Assembly: GCA_018136815.1 (NCBI GenBank)
Contig: CM030933.1
Coordinates: forward strand, 2,603,944-2,667,943
Source: Isochrysis galbana
Lineage: Eukaryota > Haptophyta > Isochrysidales > Isochrysidaceae
DNA: 64,000 nucleotides
Direction: 5' to 3'
In this document: positions 51,433 to 61,825 of the stretch, piece after piece
Layout: the number at the start of each line of letters is the position of its first letter
How positions within the stretch are numbered: position 1 is the first letter of the stretch
Made by a program: the position numbers and the translations under genes
The notes under the pieces: model-generated
What the model was told of the DNA's origin: nothing
Databases searched by the model: none
Seen by the model: only the letters and a program-made list of their open reading frames with translations

Positions 51433-51518
51433 AATGGACATCTCATTTGCATCGATCAAGGAGCCAAAGTGCCCCTATGGACATCTCATTTGCATCGATC
51501 AAGGAGCCAAGGTGCCCC
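51433..51518. repeat. Perfect two-copy 43-bp tandem duplication
   Basis: ATGGACATCTCATTTGCATC followed by GATCAAGGAGCCAA(A/G)GTGCCCCT is duplicated once, with one base different. It lies just beyond the 3' end of the GH3 gene. Confidence 0.85.
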
Positions 51519-51584
51519 TCTCAGTCCAAGGGGTGATGTATGATCTCGGATTCGGAGATAGCAATCAGTCGACATTTCGTGCAT

Positions 51585-54500
51585 TTACAGCTCGTCTCGA
51601 GGCGACGTATTACCGCTGCCGTTTGTGGGCCCCTCCACAATGGGCACGCGTAGCTCTGCCGCCACCCCTCCCTCCGGACCCAATGCGTCTCCAACCCACA
51701 ACCGTAGCACCCCGGGCACTGGCTGGCGACCAATTCCCAAAGCCCATACTAGGTCGCGCGCACTGACAGGGAGATCAATAGGCAGATTCTTCCCAGGCGT
51801 GAGTAGCGGCTTGGTAAAAGCTATCATTTGCCGCCGCGGAAACGGAGAGGGCTTGTGCTGCCCCTCGAGTGAGCCGAAGACCAGGAACGCTGGAGCAACC
51901 GGCGTGTGGCCTCCCGCTATACGAAAATGGAGCAGCAGCCCAGGCCTCTCGCTTTCATCAGCGACCCCTTCGTTGTTCTTTGCACCGACTAGAGGATCAG
52001 AGGCACGCGCTAATGCAAGTAGTGTGGCAACATCTAGTACCGACGGCGTTGCGCTCAAGCGGCTCGCACGCCATACGGACCCGGTTGGCTCGTCCGATAG
52101 CCCCGTTCTACGTACAGCATGCTCTGGTGCGTGGGCAACTCGACTTTCCTGCACTGGTGAGGGTAGTGAGGTCGCGTAACCGAAGGGATAGAGCGGTGGA
52201 GCGCTCTCGGTGTCGAGATATCGATAGGTGCGCCCGGCAGGCGGGCCATCCATCCGGTAGTCGGAGATGACTGGTAACTGGGCTTGTGACGTGGGAATCG
52301 TAAACGGCAATCTTCCGGTGGGGTCGAGGCGATAACCATCTGAGCCGATGCCTCCCAGCAGAATCTTGGCGAGGGGCTGTGCAGATTGGCCAAAGTACGA
52401 TGTCCACAAAAGCGCATCAGGGGCGAGTGGCGACGGTGCCTTGAGAGACGGTTCGCTGATGGGGCCGCCGCTGATGAGCAGTGTGATCAATGGCACACCG
52501 CGCTGAGCAGTGACGTTGCGCAGCGCATGAAGTAAGGGCAGCTGCACGCCAGGCAGCCCTATGCACGAATCAGGCGAGCAAGTACGATCGGTGTCCTCCT
52601 CTTCCATCCCGGCCGCCAGGCCTCCCGCAAAGACTACTGCATTGGCCTCACGAGCGAGTGCAAGCGCCTCAGCAAAGCCTGTTGTGGATAGGCTTCGGGT
52701 CTCGCAGCCCTGCGCGTAGGCAAGCTGCGCCACCGCACCTTGTGCACGCAACTCCTCGGCCATCGCCGCACGGAGTGTAATCCAATGAGCGGGCGTCCCA
52801 TGGTAAGTGTGCGCCTGAATGGAAGGGTCGTCTGCCGAAGGGCCGATAAGCGCTATCGTCGCAAATTTGCTACGACTCCTCGGTACGGGCCGTCCAGCGC
52901 TCGGGCCTTCCACTTCTTTTGGGAGATTGATCGGCAGAGCGCCATTCCTTACGCCCAGTACGACGGTGCCCCCAGCCACGATCCTTTCGTTGATGGCTGC
53001 GTGGGCTGCGCAGCCGACTACCGATAGCGGGTACGCGCGTGCCCACGGATCGCTTGCGGGGGGCTGAAGCTCGCCGACACGCATCCGTAGCCGCAGAGCT
53101 CGCCTCGCGGCCGTCGCAACTTCAACTCGGCTGATGTATCCTTGCTTCACGGCCTCAGAAAGCGCGGCGAAGCCCACACCGCAATTCATATCATTGCCTG
53201 CAGAAAGGGCGAGTGCTGCGCTTTGTGGAGCACTAGCAGCCCAACCCCATACACGCTCCAGTGATGGGAAAGTGTCGCAGTCTGACATCACCAGACCATC
53301 CCATCGCCACCGACTGCGCAACACATCATTCAGTAGAAAGGAATCGGCAATGCCTGGAGCACCATTGAGCGCTGAGATGGCGGACATGACGACTGGCAGC
53401 GCACCCGATAGATGCAAGCTCCGCCAGGCAGGCAAAAAGGTGAGGTATAGATCCTGCATCCGCACCGACGCATCGAAGCGGAACCGGCCGTGATCTGGCC
53501 CCGCGTACGCGCCAAAGTGGCGCAGCACCGGTACCGTCTTGTATACCGCAGGTGGGGTAGTGCTATTGAGCGATGGGAATCCGATGAGCCCCTTATTGAA
53601 GGCCACAGCCATCATCGAGGTGAGATGTGGGCATTCACCATACGTCTCAGGGAGGCGCCCCCAGCGGCCGTCGCGGGCGATATTAATCACGGAAGAGGCC
53701 CCCGTCCGGTACTCGAAGTGGCGTTTCGCGCGTGACTGCATTGCCCGGGACTCGGCAGCGATGGCGGAGCCCATTTCGAAGGCTAGCGGTGCGTCAAAAG
53801 TGGCAGCGACACCGGTGCCCTGTGGGAATTGCGTGGTAAATGGGGTCTCCACGATACATGGAGGCTTGCCCCCTGTGCAGCATCCGAGGTCGCAACCATT
53901 AGATGCGCCGCGATAGAGGCTGCCCTGACCGAGCCAGTGAAACTGGCCGATGCCGAGACGCGGTACGCTTGTATGCGGCAGGTCTCCATGTTGGCCACCA
54001 TGCACACTAACGTTGCCTGTGCATCGGGAAAGGGATGCACATTCAGCAGCGCAAAACTATCACCGAGCCCGCGTATGGATACAAATTACCATAAACATGT
54101 CTCTAGGGATGCGTGAGCTTGTGCGGCATCAGCGCGTAGCGCATCACAGGAAGAGAGAGGTGGCGCAGGCCTGGTGCGCGTACAGCTGCTCATGACTCGA
54201 GGGATTGGGAGGGAGATATAAGGTGCGAGGTGTGCGGGGCAAAGGCGGCTTCTCTCTCGCGCCGACAGACAACACAGCCCACGTCGTGACGGGTGGAGGG
54301 GCGGTGCTGGGAGGCGGCAAGGGGTGGACGAGCGGCGGCAGCCGCACTCAAGGCGAGGCTGGTGGGCAGGAGAGGGTCAGCAAGAAGAGAGGGAGTGATT
54401 ATGCGTAGTAGCACCAAATGAGTAGGGCAAATGAGAACTGGGAGGGGGAGCGCACCGCAAAAGCAGGCTCATGGGCAGCGGGGTGGAGGGGGGAGGGGAA

Positions 54501-54890
54501 GGATGCGTGGGGGTAATGATGGGGCGGGGGTGGACGGAGCTTGGGGCCGAGGAGAGAGGAGAGAGGAGAGAGGAGAGAGGAGAGAGGAGAGAGGAGAGAG
54601 GAGAGAGGAGAGAGGAGAGAGGAGAGAGGAGAGAGGAGAGAGGGGAGAGGGGAGAGGGGAGAGGAGAGAGGAGAGAGGAGGGAGGAGAGAGGTGAGAGGA
54701 GGGGAAGGGGAAGGGAAGGAGGGCTGCATGTAGCACCGTAGGCGAGGGATGCATTCATGAAGAGCATCCCAACCATTTCGTCGAGTGTGAGCCGACGCAG
54801 CAGGTCATCGAGGCGCACAGCCTCGGGGAGAGACGCATTGCAGAAGGGAAGCCCGTCGTGCGGAGGAAGGCAAGACGCGGAGAGTGCCAT
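51585..54890 (-). CDS. Glycoside hydrolase family 3 beta-xylosidase/glucosidase
   Basis: Hydrolyses terminal beta-linked sugars from glycans. Two exons, complement(join(51585..54016,54737..54890)), 861 residues. Exon 1 gives LPFCNASLPEAVRLDDLLRR, then LTLDEMVGML, the classic N-terminus of plant/fungal GH3 xylosidases. The GTGCTA donor and ATGCACAG acceptor restore frame (phase 1) to NVSVHGGQHGDLPHTSVPRL. Then come VINIARDGRWGRLPETYGEC, VLRHFGAY (the usual KH pair is RH), WDGLVMSDCDTF with the nucleophile Asp297, TDRTCSPDSCIGLPGVQLPL, LLWTSYFGQSAQPLAKILLG and a C-terminal beta-sandwich-like region. No signal peptide is present at this Met, so an upstream exon is likely. The 720-bp intron holds a large GGAGAGA minisatellite. 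Start and intron are inferred. Confidence 0.88.
54545..54690. repeat. (GGAGAGA)n minisatellite inside the GH3 intron
   Basis: About 19 units of the 7-mer GGAGAGA with a few GGGGAGA variants. It lies wholly within the proposed intron, on the opposite strand giving a CT-rich tract before the acceptor. Confidence 0.9.
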
Positions 54891-55814
54891 TAGTGGACTG
54901 ACCGGCGTCCCTGTCGCTCCATCTCTAACTTCTATGGATTCTATTGTAGACTGTAGATCGTCTCCGTGTCGTGTCGAAAAAAAAATCTTGAGGATCTATG
55001 GCCGCGCTCGCGGCGTGCGCTATCCTTGTACAGATGGCCCTACGTCCTCTCTCGTCATCTTTACTTTCTAAGCCCAGCAAGACTGTCTCTTCACGTGAGG
55101 AGAGGCGACGGGCCCCCTCTCTTCTTTTCTCTTTCTTCTCCCCTCTTCCTCTTGTCTAATACTAATACTAATACGCTAGTGGTCTGTTCACGCCTTCCTC
55201 CTGTGCCTCTAGGTGGCCCGTTTCTCGCTGTGCTGGTGTAAGCGGTTCGTCAAAAAAACTATTGTTATAGTTTTAGCGATGGAGCGCGCGCCGACCGCTC
55301 CCACCTCTTGGCTCCGGCCAGAGTTTCGAGAATTTTTTTTCGAAATAAGGGGGGCCAATCGCAATCAAAACTTTTTATCGAAATAAAGGTCGATATGGCG
55401 CTGACGAAGCGAAATAAGCCCCCCCCCAGCCCGCTCCCCTCCCCCCCCCCGCCCGGGGCCGCGCGCCGCGCCTTGGCGCGCTTCCGGGCACCCAAGCGCA
55501 AGCGCAAAACCGACAACGACGAGGATGATGATGATGATGACGCCCTTGAGGGCTCAGGGCATCCCTCCGACCCCCCAAGCTCGTCGCAGGAGGTTGAGGT
55601 TGGTCTCCACTCAGCATCCGAGACCGGGGATGGGGATGGCCGCGCGGCAACGCATCGGGGCCCGCGCGCGGCGACGCTTAAGCAAATTCCGATTCGAAAT
55701 TAGGCCGAAATTAGACTCCTCGAAGCTCGAAATTTGCTCCAACCTCATCGAAATTTCGAATCGAAATAAGGGTGGTTTTGGATTGAAACTCTGGCCGGAG
55801 CCAACCCACCTCCC
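54891..55814. other. Intergenic; GH3 5' side
   Basis: No gene is supported. The short word CTCGAAA/TTTCGA and GAAATAAGG recur at 55325-55420 and 55735-55770, hinting at a decayed dispersed repeat. C-rich runs lie at 55420-55455. Confidence 0.4.
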
Positions 55815-56250
55815 GGGCATTACGAAGTGCACACCCTTTGACATGGGAGGCGCACACCCCCAAGCGCAAACCCACCATGGGAGGCGCACACCAAGCGCAA
55901 ACCCCACCATGGGAGGGCGCACACCACTCCACTCCCAAGCGCAATCCTACCGCCAAAGGATTTGCTCACATGGGAGGCTCACACCACTGCTACCGGGGAG
56001 GAATCCCCCGTCTACCACAGAGGTGGGCATTACGAAGTGCACACCCTTTGAGGATTCTACTCATCATGGGAGGCGCACACCCCCAACCCACCATGGGAGG
56101 CGCACACCCCCAACCCACCATGGGAGGCCGCACACCACTCCACTCCCCAAGTACCACCAAAGGATTTGCTCACATGGGAGGCTCACACCACTGCTACCGG
56201 GGAGGAATCCCCCACAGAAGTGGGCATTACGAAGTGCACACTTGAGGACT
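55815..56250. repeat. Higher-order minisatellite (CATGGGAGGCGCACACC)
   Basis: Short units around CACCATGGGAGGCGCACACC are nested in a larger unit. That larger unit opens with GGGCATTACGAAGTGCACAC (at 55817, 56026 and 56221) and contains AAAGGATTTGCTCACATGGG, then CTACCGGGGAGGAATCCCCC. Two full higher-order units of about 200 bases and the start of a third are visible. The frames across it are repetitive and not credible proteins. Confidence 0.85.
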
Positions 56251-56399
56251 CTACCAAGGTGCCCATTGGCTGCTTTGGACGTTGCGGCGCTCTGGTGTCG
56301 GTGTCTGGGCTGGCCGTCCTCGACTCCGTAGCTGTACTGCACCTGCGCGAGCCTCCGCTGACGGGTGTGTGCGCATCACGTGGAAGCTGCTCTCTTCTT

Positions 56400-57138
56400 T
56401 TTGCCACCCCACCGAAGCTCCAACCCACCCAAGCTCCAACCCCACCCGAGCTCCAACCCCACCGAAGCTCCAACTCCACCCAAGCTCTAACCCCACCCAA
56501 GCTCCCCACCCAAGCTCGCACCCAAGCTCCAACCCCACTCAAGCTCCAACCCCACCCAAGCTCCAACCCCACCCAAGCTCCAACCCCATCAAGCTCCAAC
56601 CCCACCCAAGCTCGCACCCAACCCCACTCAAGCTCCAAACTCCGACCCTCCTCCGACCAACATTCGCCCCAGCCCCCACCCAAGCTTCCAACTCCACCAA
56701 GCTCCAACTCCACCCAAGCTCCAACTCAACCGAAGCTCCAACTCCAACCCCACCCAAGCTCGCACCCAAGCTCCAACCCCACTCAAGCTCCAACCCCACC
56801 CAAGCTCCAACTCCACCCAAGCTCTAACCCCACCCAACCCCACCGAAGCTCCAACCCACCCAACCCCACCGAAGCTCCAACCCACCCAAGCTCCAACCCC
56901 ACCCAAGCTCCAACCTCACCGAAGCTCCAACCCACCCAACCCCACCCAAGCTCCCCACCCAAGCTCGCACCCACTCAAGCTCCAACCCCACCCAAGCTCC
57001 AACCCCACCTAAGCTCCCACCCAAGCTCCAACCCCACCTAAGCTCCCACCCAAGCTCCAACCCCACCCAAGCTCCCACCCAAGCTCCAACCCCACCCAAG
57101 CTCCCACCCAAGCTCCAACCCCACCCAAGCTCCAACCC
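56400..57138. repeat. (CCCACCCAAGCTCCAA)n minisatellite
   Basis: About 740 bases of variable 8-25-base units built from CCCACCCAAGCTCCAAC, CACCGAAGCTCC and CCCACCCAAGCTCGCA. In one minus-strand frame it reads as Gly/Leu/Trp/Val repeats (LELGWGWSLGG) and extends the next gene artificially. Confidence 0.95.
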
Positions 57139-57140
57139 TT

Positions 57141-58011
57141 CACATTTTCTTCCGTCGTCGTTGCTGTGGCAAGCTTTTCGAGGAGCATAGTCCTTAATCC
57201 TTAATTCCCTGTGTCTACTGCCATCCTCGGCCAATATTGCCTCCTGTTGGTTACGGACAATGATATCCAACATTTTCACACGTTGTTGTAGGACTTCAAT
57301 CTCGTTTTCGTAACCCTTCAAACCGTCCTCCACGTTAGTCAGTGAATGGTACCAGGACGAACCCATGCTCATTCCTGACCTGAAATTAGTTAGGGCCGTC
57401 CTCTCTGCATCTGATAGTGTGATATTAGTGTATGGGTTTCTATCTAACTGTTGCAAACGAGATACGTCATTTCTGGACAAGCAATTGCCGTTGTCGAGCA
57501 TGAGGAAGTCTTCGTTGACGTAGAAATCACGATACTCAAGATCTTGGTGATTATTGCAATCGGGTGGTGATATGTATGTGTAGAGGCGACGATTAGTAGG
57601 TGTACTATTCGAGTCTTTCATTCGTTGGAAATTGTGCACTTCCTCCTCTGACGACGCGTCTTCCGGTGTCAAATTGTCGTGCACTGTGAGGCACTTCCCG
57701 CTTCGAAGCATACCAAAGGCGCCTTCGTCGAACACCCTCGTGTAATTGGTGCACTTCTGTGGATCCACTGGTTTTGCAAAGTTCTGCATTGCCTGAGCAT
57801 CCTTCTTTGGTATGATTGGATCTCCTGGGAGTATTGGGCTCCTCGTCAGAGTGCGAGGGGAGGGTGAAGGTTCTTCAGGGTGCCTGAGCATTCTCATGAG
57901 TCTGACAAACACGACGAGGTTTCCAACCTTCCTATTGGGATTAATCAATGATTTCATGTAGAAATTGTTGAAGTCATATATGAAGTTTCTATCTATCTGT
58001 ATTACGATCAT
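57141..58011 (-). CDS. AT-richer ORF, possible large-DNA-virus-derived gene
   Basis: About 290 residues up to the edge of the minisatellite; the frame then continues through the repeat to 56824, so the true end is unknown. Composition differs visibly from neighbouring genes: more AT, many Asn, Asp and Lys codons, no GC-rich low complexity. Two segments share a pattern: CTNYTRVFDEGAFGMLRSGK and FLMLDNGNCLSRNDVSRLQQ followed by LDRNPYTNITLSDAERTALT. The second resembles the U-box-like 'd.G.C....l..l...NPyTn..l...e' modules frequent in proteins of large algal DNA viruses. A coiled-coil stretch follows (YENEIEVLQQRVKMLDIIVR). Viral origin is inference from style; no hallmark viral gene is present. 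Confidence 0.45.
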
Positions 58012-58202
58012 GTGGTATGAAACAAGGAAACTTCGTCAATAAATAAGACTCTTTGACAGAGTCGAAGGGTTGTATGGAAAGGAGGAGCAATTTGATCGTG
58101 CTCAATAATGTGAGATATTGGCCATGTAGGTTGAGCAAAGGACTCAATGGATCCATGTGCTACGTGGTATGTTACAACAGAAAATTGTGATCGCGACGGC
58201 AC
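58008..58202 (-). CDS. Small ORF overlapping the AT-richer gene
   Basis: 64 residues (MPSRSQFSVVTYHVAHGSIE...). Its stop overlaps the next start as ATGA. It shares the AT-richer composition and strand. It could be a separate compact viral-type gene, or the 5' part of the following frame displaced by a frameshift. No family is recognised. Confidence 0.3.
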   Translation of the reverse strand: MPSRSQFSVVTYHVAHGSIESFAQPTWPISHIIEHDQIAPPFHTTLRLCQRVLFIDEVSLFHTT

Positions 58203-58801
58203 ACGAAAACCATGCAGGGAGATCGTGATTTCAACGATATATCCACCCTGCCCTTAATCGAGTGAATGGAGTCAGACCACGTGTGTGTTTCAACATGTGA
58301 AGTGTCAAGTTGACTCAAGTAACCTCCAGGTGACAATGAAAGGTGTCAGCAGGGATGGGGATAATTGAACGCTTTTGGTCTCGCTATGTCCGCCCTCGCG
58401 CTCGCCCTCGCCACTGCCCGCCATCCATCTTCCAACCATGGAAGATGGTCAGCCCGTCCAACCCGCCAATGCCCAAAAGGCCGTGCCTTCCGCCGCCTAC
58501 CTTCCGCCCCATCCGGTTCCTCCTGTTCCATCCGTAACCTCCAGTCCGTCAGTCTCCCACATTCGTGCCCACGAGGCACGAATCGCTGGAGGACACTCCC
58601 ACTGCTAAAACACACAGACAAACACCCACACTTTTCAAACACATTACTCACAGGAGGATTGGCACCAGAAATAGATTTGCAGACAGCCGGACGAACATGT
58701 GTAGACAATGCCGCTGCCACCGCGAAGACTCGTGTCTCGTGTCACCTAGCGTGGTGCCCTGCGACAAAAAAGTCAAAACTATAGACGCCATCACCATATA
58801 A
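58203..58801. other. Intergenic, no supported gene
   Basis: AT-richer to about 58370, then GC-rich again, which marks the edge of the foreign-looking block. The short Pro-rich frame at 58439-58608 is not recognisable. Confidence 0.4.
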
Positions 58802-59015
58802 TAAAACATCTGAAGATTCGAGATTCGGGCTACTCACGCTAGCTATACGGGTCCACGCACTCACGGTACTCACTCGTGACGTGATGAGAGCTGAGCCCAT
58901 GCCAGAAGGCAGCTGGCGTGAGGGTGACTGAGACTGACGCCCCCCCCCCCTAGGCGGAAGTTAGGGCCCGGTGAGGGGGCGCGCAGAGCGCCCCCATTGA
59001 TCCATATTATAACAA
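58802..59015 (+). repeat. CTGAAGATTC-family dispersed repeat, copy 3
   Basis: Begins AAAACATCTGAAGATTCGAG, then ATTCGGGCTACTC. It ends with a C run, GGGGGCGCGCAGAGCGCCCC and CATTGATCC before a TATTATAACAA stretch. It shares both ends with the copy at 13556-13815; the middle is different. Confidence 0.6.
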
Positions 59016-59471
59016 CAACAGGTAGGACGCTCTCATCTCTATATTCGGCATTGCTATTTGCAAGCCGCAAGCCTGGCCTTTTCCTTGCACTTGCAATCGC
59101 AACAAACAACGATCTTAACACCATGCATCGTATTCAAGCCCAGGCAAGAGCCGGCTCAATCACCGTTACACCATGCGTCGTATTCACGCCAAGGCAAGAG
59201 TTGGTTCCATACGACTGGGCAGATGTACACGTAGCGTCGCACAAACATGACAAACAAAGTAGGCTGCCTAGCGCCGGTGCCTCGTGCACCCTCTGCACAG
59301 TTGACACCGGCATCACATGATCCGTTGGAAGCAGCTCGCTGTGCTACTCTTCCGCGTGCTAACGATGCAACGGCCCCTAAAAATGACGTGGCTACAAGAA
59401 ACATCTGGGTTTCCCAGCAAGGTATTGCACGTAGCCTTCCTCAACGCTGCCAGCATCGCTTGGTTTCGCGC
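59016..59471. other. 3' flank of the ARM-type gene
   Basis: Contains a two-copy tandem repeat (CACCATGC(A/G)TCGTATTCA, then (A/C)G(C)CCA(G/A)GGCAAGAG at 59120-59205). No gene is supported. Confidence 0.4.
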
Positions 59472-61210
59472 TCAGACGGTGTCATAGATCAAGGCCTGGA
59501 GACCTGGATGCGTACCAACGTGCGTCCTAGCATAAGCTTCCAACGTGGCGTGGACGACCGGACTGATGCGTTTGGCGACTGCCTTGTGCGCGCGTAAGAG
59601 CTTTGCTATTGTCTCGAGGATGAGAGTTGAAGCGACCGGCGAAAGCCCTTTCGCATTTTGATCGGGAACGAGACGCGCGAGCGCGCGTTCGGCAAACACC
59701 TCAAGATAATCAAGCACCAACGTCTCGGGCGCAACACGCTCGACAAGCACGACCAGCGGTATGGAAGCCACGCGGCCGAGCAGTGCATCCGAGATGCAAA
59801 CCTCGGCTAAGAATTGAATCAACTGGACTGCGTGTATCGTCTCAAGATCTTCGTGCTTGGCAAGCACGAGAAAGAAGTCGAAGTCGCAGTTGTTGTATCC
59901 GTAGTGTGCCGCTTGCTTTAGCAGCGGCTTCAGAAGAGTTCCGATCGGAACGTGTGGGTAGTGAGTCAGCAAGTGGGACAGCGAGCGCTCTAAGTATAAG
60001 CGAATGACAATCTCGTGGTGATTCTCGATCAGCGCAAAGCCCAGCGCGCGGAATAGCGCCGCCGCTGCCTTGGACGCGTGCCCGTCTTCACTCAGCGCAA
60101 ACTCCTCAAAAAGTCGCACCATTGCTGTCAAAGCAGTCAGCTGTGGCTCAACCTCAGCTAGCCTGGTGGCATCCTTAAGCGCCCGCAAAACGCTTCCGGC
60201 TGCCGTGGGCTCAGTGTCATCGCGATCCTCATCTGGTGACAGCCCCCTTTCTTGAGCATCATGCGACTTGAGCTGAAGCAGATTCAATCGTTCTGGATTC
60301 AAAGCCCACACCTGCAGCACCGGGCCGACGAGGCCGTGAGTTCACCGGGATGAACATTTTGGTCAGCGTGCTGCAGAGGCCGTTCGAGCTGCCACCTGGG
60401 CTAGGAGATCGAGCGCGAGCGAGCGCGTAGCCGGTAATTCTTGACCCTCTCGCAGTGCAGTGAGCCCAACTTGTAAGAGGTACACGATGGTCTTATCGCA
60501 GAGAAGCTCTCTTCGCGACTCCATTGCTGCATGCAGAATGGGCATCACCTCCAAGGTGAAAGCAATGTACGCCTCAGTCTCACCTAGAGAGCACGCAGGA
60601 AGGACCGAGTAAGGACCCAAAGCGTGTGCTGAATGAATGATACCCCGACGCAGCAGCACACTATCCTCTAAGAGTGTGTATCCCCACCTAAGATGGCCGG
60701 CATGGTCGATGTGAAGAAGATGAAGCTGTCAGCTCCGACACATGGTGGCACTAGTGGCAGGAGGGCGCCAATGGCGTGCAAGTCTTGATGGTTGCGCCAC
60801 GCAGCGACGACGGCCTTCAGCCCATGGGCGTCCAACCAGTCAAACAGCGGCTGTGGGTGCAGGTCACACATCTCTGTGGCCAGCCGAGTGAGGAGGCGCG
60901 CTCCCCAGAGCACCACATCGGCATCGGCCGAGAGAAGTGCTTTGCTGAGCGTCTCGAAGGCGAGTGCGATTGCACCCCTGGCGCAGAGGTCCATGAGAGT
61001 CCTCGAGTTTGCATACATGTACTTGAGCCAACGGACGATCGGCGCGCAGTCTCCCTTCATCCCGTGGGAGAGCAGCTTGCTCGCGTGCGGGAGAGAGAGG
61101 CCGGGAACCTTGGTGAGTTCTCCTGCCAGCCTCGCAGCAGGGCCACACTGGTGCTCGAAGGTGATTGCGACGAACTCGTCGAGTGTCTGACAGCTGTCGA
61201 GGTCGGACAT
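59472..61210 (-). CDS. ARM/HEAT-type helical repeat protein
   Basis: All-helical scaffold-like protein, 531 residues in three exons, complement(join(59472..60311,60396..60628,60688..61210)). It has successive ~40-residue helical hairpins: LAGELTKVPGLSLPHASKLL, LFDWLDAHGLKAVVAAWRNH, TIVYLLQVGLTALREGQELP, and HYPHVPIGTLLKPLLKQAAH followed by GYNNCDFDFFLVLAKHEDLE. The last stretch resembles conserved segments of large, poorly known algal/ciliate repeat proteins; I cannot name the family. Intron 1 is placed as GTGGGG...TTCATTCAG (59 nt); a 20-nt alternative ending CTCTTAG also keeps frame. Intron 2 is GTGGCA...GCTGCAG. Without splicing the frame hits a stop at both places. The start lies next to GGGA repeats. 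The gene may continue 3'. Confidence 0.6.
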
Positions 61211-61825
61211 ATCCGCACGATCGGTGCGGCACGGGCAGAGGAATGAGGAGAAGGGGAGAAAGGGAAAGAGGGAGGGAGGGAGGAAGGGGAGGGGAGGGAG
61301 GGAGGGAGGGAGGGAGGGAGGGAGGGAGGGAGGCGGGGAGGAGGAGCAGCTCTCCTGTTCCTATGGTCTTTGTAGCGGGAGAGGAGGAAAACGAGGAGAA
61401 AACGAGGGGGGGGGGGGGGGAGACGAGGGGAAGAAGGAAGAGAGAGATAAGAGAAGACGGAAAGCGAAAGAGGAGAGAGAAAGAAGAGGAGAGGAGAGAG
61501 AGAAAAAGAGAGAAGGAAAAGCCAAGAGCGAGAGCGGGAAGAGAGAAAAGAAACGTCCTTCAACTCTCTTGTTCTTGTTCTTCATGCCGCATTCACAGCA
61601 CGGAAGAATTTTGTAGTAGTTGATTTACTTATACACAAGGCATAGGAGTACCTATCTTCGTCTATCGACCAGTATTATGAACAGCCTCAAAGCTGAAAAG
61701 ACAGAGGGAGTGCACCCGCTCGTCCTTGAAGAGATGGACGCCTTTTCATTAATCCAACCCTCGTCTTTTTCGTAGTTGAAAGGCAGAGGCAGCGCAGCGT
61801 TTGAACGGCCCTTCCCCTTCGTCTG
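61211..61825. other. Divergent promoter region with purine repeats
   Basis: Between the ARM-type gene (-) and the SPIRAL1-like gene (+). It includes a (GGGA)n array at 61262-61335, a G run at 61407-61420 and GA-rich sequence to 61550. No gene. Confidence 0.6.
61262..61335. repeat. (GGGA)n microsatellite
   Basis: About 15 GGGA units with a few variants, 55 bases upstream of the ARM-type start codon on the opposite strand. Confidence 0.9.

Noticed and set aside
55525..56331. 268-residue His/Pro/Thr-rich frame
   Set aside because: It is the translation of the CATGGGAGGCGCACACC minisatellite.
56166..57041. Pro/Gln/Thr/Ser repeat protein on the plus strand
   Set aside because: Produced by the CCCACCCAAGCTCCAA array; the complementary strand gives equally long Gly/Trp/Leu frames.
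61224..61623. Arg/Glu-rich frames near the ARM-type gene
   Set aside because: Derived from GGGA and GA repeats, antisense to the leader of the gene.
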